Shown here: in pieces, positions 12,042 to 22,316 of the stretch
How the letters are laid out: every line of letters starts with the position of its first letter
How positions within the stretch are numbered: the stretch's first letter is position 1
Assembly: GCF_020906515.1 (NCBI RefSeq)
Contig: NC_085849.1
Location: forward strand, 1,240,001 to 1,304,000
Length of the DNA: 64,000 bases
From: Vanrija pseudolonga
Lineage: Eukaryota > Basidiomycota > Tremellomycetes > Trichosporonales > Trichosporonaceae
Direction: 5' to 3'
Notes under the pieces: generated by a model
What the model was told of the DNA's origin: nothing
The model's database searches: none
What the model saw: the letters and a program-made list of their open reading frames with translations, nothing else
Program-made: the position numbers and the translations under genes

Positions 12042-13887
12042 ATGAGCGCGTCGGCTCCAGAACGAGATCCAGGCCTCACGTCCAAGGGGCGTCCGAGGCA
12101 GAAGCGCGTGCGCACAGTCACGGGCTGCCTGCTGTGCCGACAACGGCGCGTCAAGTGCGATGAGCGGAGGGTGAGGGCGCCGGCGTTGACGCTGCTGACA
12201 ACCCGCAGCCGCGATGCACAAACTGCACGCGCCACCCGTCGCGCGTGTGCGTGTACCAGTTCCCGCAGAACGCCGAGGCGGGACCCTCGACGCCGAGCGA
12301 CGAGGCCGGCCACACCGCCGGCCCCTCGTGGCACGGCATGCCGCTGCCAGCCGGCCAGATCCACTCGGTGCCGTCGACGCCCGGTGTGCCGCCGACCCCC
12401 GCGCAGCCCGCCCCTGCTGCGCCGCCGCCCGCGCCAGAGCTGACCAGCGTCGCCATCGCGCTCGCGGACAGGCCGTACCTCTCCCCCGCGTACCGCGACC
12501 TCGTGGTCGAGCGCGTGCTCATGGGCATGATGAACGCCGAGGGGCGCGCAGTCGACGTGTTGAAGTGGGTCGTGTGGTAGCGTGCATTAGCGCTGACAAC
12601 AGTCCGTTCGGGAGCAACACTGCGCTGGCAGACTCGCTGCTGTCCAGGGTAGGTGACTTGTTTGGGACCGTCGCTCACCTCCCAGTACCCGATCCCCGAG
12701 AAATCGCCCCTGCGGACGATTATCCAGTGCCACGAGTCGCTGGTACGGCACTGCTTCACCGAGCTCGAGCACGACGCCGAGAGCCGGTTGGTGGGGTCGA
12801 CAACGGCGCTGCTCGCGACCGGCCTGCATCAGAAGGACAAGCAGCAGGACCTCGTGTCCAACTACATTGCGCAGGTGCGCGGCAAGCGCATCGACCAGCC
12901 GGTCACGGGCAAGCTCGCCGCGTCGGCATTTACGCTGTACCTGTCGCAGGCGCTCAGCCACGTCCCCGGCCGGTGGAAGGAGACGCTGCGCGTCGGCGTC
13001 GAGTGGAGCATGGCGCGCGGTGGCCCCGGGTGGGTCATTGGCGTCGCGCCGCCTATCCCGGGATACCATGGCGGCGTGCTACAGAACGTGCAGCCGCTCG
13101 CGATGGCCATGTACTCGGACGTGACGGCACTACTCGTGACTTTTGGTGAGTTGAGGTGTCACCCGCGGTCAACTCTTCTGACGCCACAGCCTCGCTGACC
13201 GACGGCACGCTCCCTTCGCTCCTGAGCGTCGGCACGCGCCCATGGCTGCTGGCGTGCCGCGCGCTGCAGGTCCAAATGGCGCCGAGCATGCCCGACCTGT
13301 TCGAGACGCTGCTCGGCACGCCGCGGATAATGCTGCCGACGTTCGCGACGGCCGTGTCGCTCGTCGCGAGGCGCATCGGGCTGGACGGACAGCCGGATAT
13401 GGTCAAGGAGGAGCTCGAGTTCGACGTCGCGTCGCTGCGCGCCGAGCTGGAGCATGTGTGGCCGGCACGCCTCGCCGCGCGCCAGGATACCCGCAAGCTG
13501 CAGTACGGCGGGCGTCTGTGGCGTCTCGGCGTGCTCATCTTCACGATGCACAAGGCGCAGCTGTACGCGCCGGCGACGCCAGAGCTGCAGGCCGCTGTCG
13601 GCGGGTTTATCGAGCTCGCGACCGAGGCCGCGGCCGACGTCGGCGACCTCAGCGGCTGGATCTGGCCTGTGCTTCTCGTCGCGTGTGCCGCGCACACCCC
13701 GCGCCACAGGACAGACCTCGTCGCGTTCCTCCCGCTGCTCAAGAGCGCCATCAACGACCGCGTCAACACGGCCATCTGCGAGCGTATCCTGTCGCTCGTG
13801 TACACGCACCACGACAAGGGCGACGTCTTCTACCACGTCAAGGATGCGGTCGACGACGACCCGTCGCTCGACATTCTCCTGTTGTAG
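12042..13887 (+). CDS. Zn(2)Cys(6) binuclear-cluster transcription factor
   Basis: Fungus-specific regulator that binds DNA through a Zn2Cys6 cluster. The first splice (intron 12171-12208) completes the cluster: CLLCRQRRVKCDERR then PRCTNCTRHPSRVC, giving all six cysteines. A Pro/Ala linker follows, then a long helical region (about 430 aa) like the fungal-specific regulator domain, ending DDDPSLDILLL. Further introns: 12565-12602, 12649-12685 and 13146-13189. Deduced length 562 aa. A basic stretch GRPRQKRVRTVTG precedes the cluster. It faces away from the carboxypeptidase gene and could regulate it, but nothing in the sequence proves that. Targets unknown. Confidence 0.88.
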
Positions 13888-14044
13888 CTGCTGCGTGCGC
13901 TGCGTGGCTGATCCCCACTCCTTTTGTATCACTCCTCCTCATGTTGTGCCACCTTGTATACACCACGATGTCATTCAATGGCTATGCTTGCATGCGGTTA
14001 CAACAGTGCGTGAGCTTGCTTGTGTGGGTCTACGTTCTGTGATT

Positions 14045-16099
14045 CTACCTGCTTGGCGGCTGCGACGAGGGCTGGGATCCTGGCTGAGAAGGGGGCTGGG
14101 ACGCGGGGAGGGGCGGCGTGTACGAGTTTGGCAGCTGGGGCTGGGGCGGCGTGCGGGGGCGGCTGGGCGGCGCGCTGTTCGGCGCAGACGACCACCCTGG
14201 CCGGCCGCGACGCTCGGCCTCCTCCTTGACATGGGGCGGGGTCTGGGTGCCCGGTCCGGCGTCGTCAATGTCCTGCAGCGCGACGGTGCGCATGCGCTCC
14301 TCAATGTCCTTGAGGCTGTGGCCGCACGCGCAGTCCATCCACTTGCCCGTCACGTCGTCGGTGATGAAGCGTTTCTCGCAGGTGGGGCACACGCCGTTCG
14401 GGTTACCGACGAGCGACGGCGGGAGGTCGTGCCGCGCGTGCGGGACCGACGTGAGAGGGCAGGTCTGGCACGCCTGCTGCTCTGGCGGCGTCTTGCACGT
14501 CTTGCACGGCGCCTGCTCGAACGTGTGGCTCTCGTACGACGGCAGCTCCATCACCTCCGGGATGAAGGCGCACGAGGGGAGTACGACGGGCTTCTCGACG
14601 CGCAGGACGCGCAGCTGGCCGTGCTGCGGCTTGTCGTACGGCATGCCGCGCGCGTCCTCGCCGTACACCGAGTACCAGACCTCGAGGATGAGCGAGTGGG
14701 TGACTTTGATTGGCGTGATAACGCTGGGTGTGTCAGTGAGAATCAAGGTTGGCGGGCCGCCACACCACTCACATAGGCAGTGTTGACGGCCGACCCGCTT
14801 CGTCGTTCGGGATCCGCCCAACGCCAGAGAGGATGACGCCCCCATGATCGCTCCCCTGGGCCTTGGAACCGCGGAAGAATGCCGGTGTGTCGCGCGTCGG
14901 TGTGGCTTTTGGCGGCCGCATGCCCTTGTCCCAGACGACGAAGGGCGTCGATTGCACAATAGGCACGGCAGTGGCGGGGTCGTCGCGCGGCGATGTGATC
15001 GACGCCGTCTGGTTCAGCAGCAGGCGGGCGTAGTACATTGTTGTCGTGGGCGACGGGTCGGGGATTGAGACGTGGATCTTAACCAGGCCGCAGATTGTCC
15101 ACTGAGCATTCGTCAGCCGCGTCCAGCACGCCCCACTCACAGGATTGGATGTCAACCGCACGTCGAACACGCCAATACCGCCCACATCGCCGCGCCGGCG
15201 TACGTCGAGCGTGTTGATCCCGTTCTCTGGGTCGGGGTTGTACAGCACCGTGATGTACCTGCTCGCCTCGACCGTGCCGCGGAGCCACTGGATCTCGGAT
15301 TCGAGGTTAGTCGCCGAGTTGCCCCCCATAGCCTCGTTCCACGACACGGTGAGGTGTGGCAGGATCACGTCGGCGGGCGTGCCGTCGTCTTGCGCCGGCG
15401 GGGTAGCAGTGCCGCTACTTCCCCCGCCGGGCGTCGACGCCCCGTTCACGCTCCGCGAGCTCTCGCTCAGCCCCGGTAGCGGCCGCGCTGGTGGCCTGGT
15501 TGGCGAGCGGCCCCGCTTCGGCGTGCCTGCTGGCGATGGGCCAGGACTCATCGTTGAGCTCCTCCCGCCCAGACCCTCGACAGCCGCAAAGAGGTCCAGC
15601 TTGATCCCGCCGTTCGGGTGCTGGTCGTATGGCCCAAGCCCGAAAGGCACAATGATGGAGAACTTGAACCTGGGAGGTTAGTCATGGGTAGTCGCGTCCA
15701 GTCAACGAGTACCCACCGTTGCACCCCCTCGTGCAGGATGATCGCACCCTTGACCTCGACCTGCCTCTCGAAGAGCACGTCCTCCTCCCATCCCCTCTCG
15801 GGGCCCATGTTGAGCTTACACACGCTCTTGAGCGTGACGCGGATGGCGCGGCATCTGCGCGGGCCCATGCCGCGGGGGACCTCGACCTCGAGCTCGCCCG
15901 ACAGGTCGCGCCCGATCGTGTAGTCTGGATCGCCGGGGGGCACCATGTACGCGTCTGTCGGGAAGACGCTCGAGCCCCCCGGGTCGCAGTTCATAAACAC
16001 GCAACCGTACGAGGGGATGTTGATGGTCAAGCGGACATTCTTGCTCTTGAATGAGGGCGACGACGTGCGCGACGCCGACGACGAGAAGAAGCGCCGCAT
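14045..16099 (-). CDS. Arrestin-like protein with C-terminal cysteine-rich zinc-binding region
   Basis: The N-terminal part resembles the arrestin fold of alpha-arrestins, adaptors that recruit ubiquitin ligase to plasma-membrane transporters: NVRLTINIPSYGC, then VPRGMGPRRCRAIRVTLKSV, VEVKGAIILHEG and FKFSIIVPFGLGPYDQ. A second beta-rich block contains TVSWNEAMGG and IGVFDVRLTSNP. Near the C-terminus lies a cluster CKTC...CQTC...CPTCEKRF...CACGHS, which suggests a zinc ribbon or degenerate RING, followed by a Pro/Gln/Ser tail. Introns include 15102-15140 (39 nt, in frame) and others near 14723-14773 and 15669-15716. No clear PPxY motif is seen. Function beyond the fold is inferred. It converges with the Zn-cluster gene (157 bp between stops). 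Confidence 0.62.
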
Positions 16100-16751
16100 C
16101 GGTGGTGCGGCGCTGGGTGATTGTCAATGTTTGCGATGTGAAGAGAGAGAGAGAGTAAGAGAGAACAGAGTTAGTTGTCGCGATGCAAGTTGCGGTAGTG
16201 GCAGGGTGGGGGAGGAGCATGTGCCGCTCCTCGGCGGTTAACCAAGCGACTCGGTCAGCGCGGGCCGGTCATAAATCGGGTTGTGCCAAGCGACCGAGAG
16301 GTTCAGCCAGCCAGCGGCAGTCGGCGGCGTCTCCGAACGGCTCTCTTAACCGCCGCGTGATACTTTGGTGCACCGTCGACCCGCGGCTGCGGCTACTACC
16401 GCCAGGGCGACAATCCGAATGGCAACGCGGCGACGGCGCGTCTATGTATTGAACCCCTCTCACTCGTTGCAACTCGCTGCCTCGTCGCCATCACCCGTCC
16501 CTGCGGACAGACGGACGGCGTCAAACCCTCGAGGCAGCTCCGAGCTCCGGGTCCGTGCCTGAGAGATATGAGTCACTACAGCCGTCCACGTGGTCATCGG
16601 TGCAGTGGCGACCAGCGCGCGCGAAGTTGGACGCCACTGAAATCATCTTTGGCTCGCTCCCCCACAAAAGGGCAACACAAAGCGATCACCGACGTCGACT
16701 TTGCTCCTCTTACTTCCACACATACCCAATGCTGCCGCCGCCATAACAGTA
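16100..16751. other. Gene-free spacer, divergent arrestin/O-acyltransferase promoters
   Basis: 652 bp between divergent starts. A GA-rich run (AGAGAGAGAGAG) lies just upstream of the arrestin ATG at about 16141-16160. No ORF with coding character, RNA gene or TATA box was recognised. Confidence 0.5.
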
Positions 16752-18850
16752 ATGGCCGACACGACGACGACAACGCTGCCATGGCTGGTGGCGCTGCACG
16801 CCGCCCTGCCGACCCCGCACAAGTACACCATCCTCGAGGTGCACGCCGGCTTTGGCCTCGTCGCGCTCACTATTGCGGCGCTGGTACCGCCGCCGACGCG
16901 GTCTGTGCGGCTTATGAGGGCGGCACTAGCCCCCCTCATCTGCCTGGGTTATGCCTACCTCGCCTGGGTCAGCATACTGCCCACGCCGCGAGAGCGCTGG
17001 GGCACAGCGATTCTGTTCGGTGAGTGAAAGGAAGGGGGAGGCGGAGCCGGCGGAGGCCCAGAGGGGGGAGGCGGAGCCGGTGGAGGCCCAGAGGGGGGAG
17101 GTGGAGCCGGTGGAGGGGTGGGTGGTGGCAAACATTCTTCCTCGCGCAGCGAGGATAGGGGTGGGCGGGCAGGCGACGTCTTGCTCGCGCAAGCAGGGTG
17201 GGTGGGTGGGTGGGTCACCTTCCTCGCGAGCGACAGCTCGAGGGCGGGTGGGTGGGCGACTCATCTGCGAGCGAGCAGGGTGCGCGGCGGGGTCCTTCCT
17301 CGGACTCAGCCAAGTGTGACAGGCCCGCGAAGCATCTTCAACCCCGCTCGGACTGCACTCACACCCACCACAGTCAACTTCATTCTCCGAACCCTCGAAC
17401 TCCTCGTGTTCTACCCGCCCGAAGAAGGAATGTACCGCATCCTCCCGATCCGCGTGCGCACCGGCGCGTCTGACACGATCACGTTCGCTCCGGAACCCGT
17501 GCCCGAGGGCTGGACGACTGCCAAGCTGGCCTGGGCGGCGTCACTGTGGTGGTCGTGGCGCGGTATCGGGTGGAACTACAGCCCGCCGCTGTCACCGTCG
17601 CAGCTGCAGTACCCGTACGCGCCTGGGTCGAGCCGACGCGACTACCTCGTCCGCCGGGGGCTGTACTTCCTTCTCGTCCACGCCGCCGAGGACATTGCGT
17701 CGAGCTTCATGCGCCTCGGAGCCCCGGCCTACTTCCTTGACGGAACGGTGCCATACTCGTCCCTCACGCAGTTCCAGCGTGGGCTCTACTCGCTGGCGAC
17801 GGTCGAGCGCGTCTGGTACTCGCTCGAGCTGAGCCACGTGCTCATGTCGCTGGTGTTTGTCGCTGCAGGCGGCATCTTTGGCCTCGAGGGCGAGATCTTC
17901 AGTCCGTGGGGGTGGCCACCGCTCTTTGGTAGCATCGCAAACATGTGGGAGTACCCCGGCCTGGCCTTCATGTGGTCCAAGGTGAGTGGCAGGTCGCTGC
18001 AAGTGCGTGACTGACGATCAAGGCGTGGAACCAGTACAACCGACGTATCCTGCAGCTCTATGCGTGGTCCGGGATCGGCGAGGGGCTGCTGGGCCTGCTA
18101 CGCTCCGGCGACGCCGTCAAGCGCCCGAGGCCGAGGGTGCCAAAGGTGCAGGCGGCGGCCAAGGGCAATGGCACAAGCAATGGCAAAGCCCACGTCAACG
18201 GCAAGGCTAATGGCCACGGCCACGCCCTCTTGCACACAAACGGCCACGTATTGACCGAATCTTCGTTCAGTGGCAAGGGCGCTGTCAACAGTCACACCAA
18301 CATCATTGCGCCCCCGCGACGCGACAACGCCCTGCCGACACCGCCGGCCACCCCGCTACCGCTCGCAACGCCAATGGAGAGCCCGGTCCCGTCACGGCGC
18401 GCGTCGCCCGCACTACCGCTGGCAGGCCGGAGCAACACGCACATGGCGTCCAACCTGATCAAGTCGGCCATCGTGTTTGCCTTCTCTGGCCTGCACCACG
18501 ACGTCGGCTCGCTCGTCATGGCACTCGACAAGGTGAGGCGGGGCGAGCCAGTGCGTGCGGCCCAGCTGCTGTCCCTGTCGCCGTTCTTCATGATCCAGCC
18601 GCTCGGTCTCGTCATTGAGGCTCTGGTTAGCAAGGCCTGGCGTGCGTACAAGCGCCGCCGGGGCTACCCTCCTTCCCAGCATGCCTCGACGTTTGAGCGG
18701 GCCGTCGGCTTTGTGTGGACGTGGTTGTGGCTTGGGTGGACTGCGGGCTTCTTCGTGCAAGGCATGGCCGAGTCTGGTGTCTGGCGGTATTGGCCTGGTA
18801 CTGTGCATTGGAGCGTTGTGACGCCAGTGTACAAGTGGATTGTTGGATAG
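16752..18850 (+). CDS. Wax-synthase-like membrane-bound O-acyltransferase (MBOAT-type)
   Basis: Deduced 567-aa polytopic membrane protein. The segment PPLFGSIANMWEYPGLAFMW followed after splicing by KAWNQYNRR matches the core of fungal wax-synthase-domain proteins, and AFSGLHHDVG carries the conserved histidine pair of the MBOAT superfamily. Such enzymes acylate alcohols or natural-product scaffolds in the ER. Hydrophobic helices occur at the N-terminus (HAGFGLVALTIAALV, APLICLGYAYLAW) and throughout the C-terminal third. A low-complexity Asn/Gly/His-rich insert occupies about residues 300-390. Introns are 17020-17373 (354 nt, with repeats and a G-quadruplex motif) and 17982-18022 (41 nt). 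An in-frame ATG upstream at 16701 is possible but less likely. Substrate unknown. Confidence 0.78.
17036..17117 (+). repeat. 30-bp tandem minisatellite inside an intron
   Basis: About 2.7 copies of a 30-bp unit of the form GCGGAGCCGGNGGAGGCCCA plus GAGGGGGGAG, lying within the 354-nt intron of the O-acyltransferase gene. The copies differ at one or two positions. Confidence 0.85.
17196..17214 (+). other. G-quadruplex motif (five GGG tracts with single-T loops)
   Basis: GGGTGGGTGGGTGGGTGGG, the most stable class of parallel quadruplex sequence, on the coding strand inside the intron, so it would also occur in the pre-mRNA. Folding is inferred from the sequence pattern. Confidence 0.8.
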
Positions 18851-19120
18851 AGCATAGACAAATGCATCGACGACGACTTGTTGACACTGTAATGCATCGA
18901 GCGTCACTGCCACGGCATTATTCGGCAAAATGTCAAAGTGGCGCGATTTACTCCGCGACTATGAGTGCATAACGTTCCGGCCAATGGGTGAGACCCGATT
19001 CGCAGCGACGACTGCAGTCAGGCGGCTGCAACGACGAGCGACGACTGCTACAACGACCAAGCCAGCAAGCCTCTACACCACTCTCCACCACCACACCTCT
19101 CCACCCCTCACACCGGCGCC

Positions 19121-20366
19121 ATGGCCCTCACTCGCATCAACCTCGCGCCCAGCGTGCGCACCCTCGCCTCGGGTGTCCCCGCCGCCCGCGTCGCGTTCAA
19201 CGCCCCCTCGGCCGCGCACCACGGCGAGCACCACGACGTCGCTGGCCCCCGCGCCGACGCCCCCGCCAAGTTTGCCTCGGGCTTCTCGAACGGCATCTCG
19301 GCCATCCGCACCTCGGGTATGTCGCGGCGGCAGGCGCCTGTCGAGCATGTCGGAGCGGAGTAGCGAGCAAGCGGAGGCAGGACGGCGACGTCGGCGTCGT
19401 CGTAAATGGCAGGCGCCAGGCGTCGGAACGCACGCAGATCGCACATCGCACTTTGGATTTGTGCCGTTTGTGCTGCGTGCCGAGTGCGCCTCGGTCCGAG
19501 GGACGATGTGCGCGGCGGCTGCGATGTGCACGCCGTCGCACCGCTACCTGCCGTTTCACCTGCCCCGTCGCTCACTCCCTCCGTCATACTCCGTGACGTT
19601 CCGTGTTCTTGGCCCCGGTTCACAACTAACATCCCCAGCCCGCCCCACCGGCGTCTTCACCGCCCGCCGCATGCACACCTCGACCAAGGCTCTTGCCGGC
19701 AAGCACTCGACTGGCGTCCCCGACTTCTCGGCCTACAAGACGTCAAACGAGGGCGCCAACAAGAACGTCCAGTACTTCATGGTCGGCGCTCTTGGTGCCC
19801 TTGCCGCCTCGGGCGCCAAGTCGACCGTTGTCGACATTCTTTCCAACATGGCCGCTTCGGCTGACGTTCTTGCCCTCGCCAAGATCGAGGTTGAGATGGG
19901 TGCTATTCCTGAGGGTGAGTGGGGCGCGAGCGAGGCGCGGTAGCGCCGAGCCGGCAGCCACCAATCGAGCCGCGTGGCTGCCGAACCATACCCATCTGCA
20001 ACCCACTAACACCCCCGCGCAGGCAAGAACCTCATTGTCAAGTGGCGTGGAAAGCCCATCTTCATCCGCCACCGTACCCCTGACGAGATTGAGGAGGCGC
20101 GCTCGGTCGACGTCAAGTCGCTCCGTGACCCCGAGACGGACGAGCAGCGTACCCAGCGTCCCGAGTGGCTCGTCATGGTCGGCGTCTGCACCCACCTGGG
20201 TTGTGTCCCCATCGGCGAGGCCGGCGACTACGGAGGCTGGTTCTGCCCGTGCCACGGCTCGCACTACGACATCTCGGGCCGTATCCGCAAGGGCCCCGCC
20301 CCTCTCAACCTCGAGATCCCCGAGTACGCATTCGACGACGACTCGGAGAAGATTGTCGTCGGTTAA
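19121..20366 (+). CDS. RIP1: Cytochrome bc1 complex Rieske iron-sulfur subunit
   Basis: Electron-carrying 2Fe-2S subunit of respiratory complex III in the mitochondrial inner membrane. Deduced 271 aa. The cluster ligands are in CTHLGC and CPCHGSH near the C-terminus, followed by [15 protein letters not shown]. One transmembrane helix ([20 protein letters not shown]) follows the conserved region PDFSAY. The N-terminus is a basic mitochondrial presequence with RRMHTSTKA. Two introns: 19317-19638 (322 nt, unusually long here) and 19915-20022. Splicing joins IRTS to ARPTGVF and PEG to KNLIVKW, keeping the frame. Length and motifs are fully typical. Confidence 0.97.
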
Positions 20367-20891
20367 GCGGGAGAGAGCCAGGCCACGACGACGAGCCAGT
20401 TAGATATATGCACCAATATGGGTGGGCGGGGGAAAAGGCCAGCGAGCGGCGAGTAGGTATACTCGTTGTATAGAGCTGGCAGAATGTGACAACATCGAGC
20501 ACGGCGGGTACGCGAGCACGACGAGCGCAGCGAGTCGTGTGAGGGGTGGGGTGAGGTGGGGAGTGTCCAGGAAGATGGAGATGAAGACTGCTACTCACTC
20601 TGCGATCTGCTGCCCAATGTCTGACGGAAAGACGCCCACGAACTTTGGCGCCACGGTCAAGAACGCCACGAGACGACGAACACGCAAACGACTGTGGCCA
20701 GAGTGGCCGGGCCACACTAAGTGCACCACACCTACTCCATACACTTGGTCTCTGCTTACAGCCCCCACCACCCTCGCCCACTCGCGAGCTCGTAGACTCG
20801 TAAACTCCCGGAATGCAATACATGCGATCGATGCAATGAGCAGTGCTGCTGAAACTACGGACGGTGTGCCATGAGCCGAGCTGCCGTACAA

Positions 20892-21911
20892 TTACTTTGG
20901 CGCGACGCCGCCCGCCGACTGTGCGCTCGTCTCGAGCTTCTTGGCGGCCTGCTTGAGCACCGGGTCCTCGAGCTGGCCGGCCAGCGCGGGCAGCACGTGC
21001 AGGTAGAAGGCGCGTTGTGCGGCCGCCGACCCGAGGTGGGTGAAGACGCCGCCGAGGATGGCCTCGACGGTCAGGCCGCGGATCTTGCGTGCGCCGCCCT
21101 GGCGGCGGCCTTCGTCCTGCGCAGGCGTCAGTCGTGTATTCTGCAGACACTGGGGCGGCTCGACGCGACTCACAACAACACGGTCCCATCGCATCACGTT
21201 GTCCAGGCCCCACCTGTTGCCGACCGTCTTGCCGAGCTCGGTGGGGTGGATGAGGTCCTCGAGACGCCCCTCGAGCGCCTCGGCGGCGAAGAACGGGCTC
21301 GCGCGCGCGGCGCTCGACGACGGCAGCGCCGAGTGGACAAACATGCCCGTGTAGGCCTGGAGTGCGCGGCGGCCGAGGAACGACAGCCGCTCGTTGTGGC
21401 TTGCCTGGCTCTGGGCAATCTCGTCGGGCGTGTAGGGCGGCGCGTGGGCGATGCGGTGCGCGAAGCGGTAGCTCTTGTGCGTGAGGATCTGGAGCGCGAG
21501 CGCTGGCGGGAACGCCGCGCTCGGCGGCAGCGTGAGCAGGTCGGACAGGTACGCCTGCGCCTTTGCCGGCGTCGTCTCGACCGCGTGCCGGCGGTAGGTG
21601 GAGCGGGGGAGGTGGGGGAGGGGAGCGGTGGAGGGGGAGGAGAGCGGCGCAGAGGGCTCGGACACCTCGGCGGCTGCGGCGGCCGAGTAGAGGCGGGCTG
21701 TTTGAGGGAGCGAGCGAGCGAGTGGGCGGGGTAGATCGATGGGTAGGATGATCGACAGATGGGGTAGAGCGATGGATCGGGAACGGAGTCAAGGGGAGAC
21801 TAGGTCAGCAGGAATACCAGGTCACGAGAACACGCCCAACCCACCCTCTGGTCTCCGTGTCGCGGCGCGCACGGCGCGGCTGGCCGAAGCGACTGTCCTC
21901 GAGGTGGACAT
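20892..21911 (-). CDS. MRPL15: Mitochondrial ribosomal protein mL57 (MRPL15-type, RNase III fold)
   Basis: Structural protein of the mitochondrial large subunit with a degenerate RNase III domain. The start lies in a small first exon encoding a mitochondrial presequence (MSTSRTVASASRAVRAATRR); splicing across 21698-21844 joins it to ARLYSAAAAA in frame. The domain shows ALQILTHKSYRFAH and HNERLSFLGRRALQAY. In active RNase III the signature is ERLEFLGDSVL; here the acidic catalytic positions read Ser and Arg, which argues for a ribosomal rather than catalytic role. A 57-nt in-frame intron follows DRVV. Deduced 271 aa. Alternative: another mitochondrial RNase III-like protein such as mL44; length and lack of a dsRNA-binding domain favour mL57. 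Confidence 0.75.
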
Positions 21912-22316
21912 GGGTGTTGGCGGGGCGGGGGTGAGGGGTGAGGAGGAGGGGTGGGTGTGTAGGTCGTCAAGGGCCGTTAAAGCGCTCGTCGATGCGCGTG
22001 CACGTGTCCAGTGGTCCCGAACGTGCTGTTCCTCGTCGCCGTCGTGGTGTGCGTGCTGCTTGCCGCTGCTTGTTGGTGGTCGTATGCCACTGTTTGAAGC
22101 TTCCAAAAGTCGGAGAGGACGAACTCTGAACAGGGACTCTGCAGGCGACGGCGGTATAATCCGGGGTTAAAAAAACGGTGGCGCCCAATAGGGCGGGCGA
22201 GTGGCGGCAGACGAGATGCAGTGGACATTACAACGATGATGCTACAATGCATAGAGGATAGATGCTAGTGCTACATGCATGGGGAGGGGGCAGGGGAAGC
22301 GAGAAGGCAGTGACAG
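21912..22316. other. Gene-free spacer
   Basis: 405 bp upstream of mL57 and downstream of the F-box protein gene. It should hold the mL57 promoter; I see no TATA box, repeat or RNA gene. Confidence 0.5.

Noticed and set aside
13454-14776. 440-codon plus-strand frame spanning the Zn-cluster gene end and the arrestin gene
   Set aside because: It crosses two real genes on different strands and is Arg/Ser-rich noise.
17118-17373. Open frame continuing upstream of the O-acyltransferase second exon
   Set aside because: It lies in the repeat-bearing intron; clear donor and acceptor sites and the upstream hydrophobic exon argue against it.
20305-21792. Long minus-strand open frame covering the Rieske 3' end and mL57
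   Set aside because: It is out of frame with the RNase III motifs and gives Arg/Pro/Ala-rich noise; mL57 uses another frame with a presequence exon.
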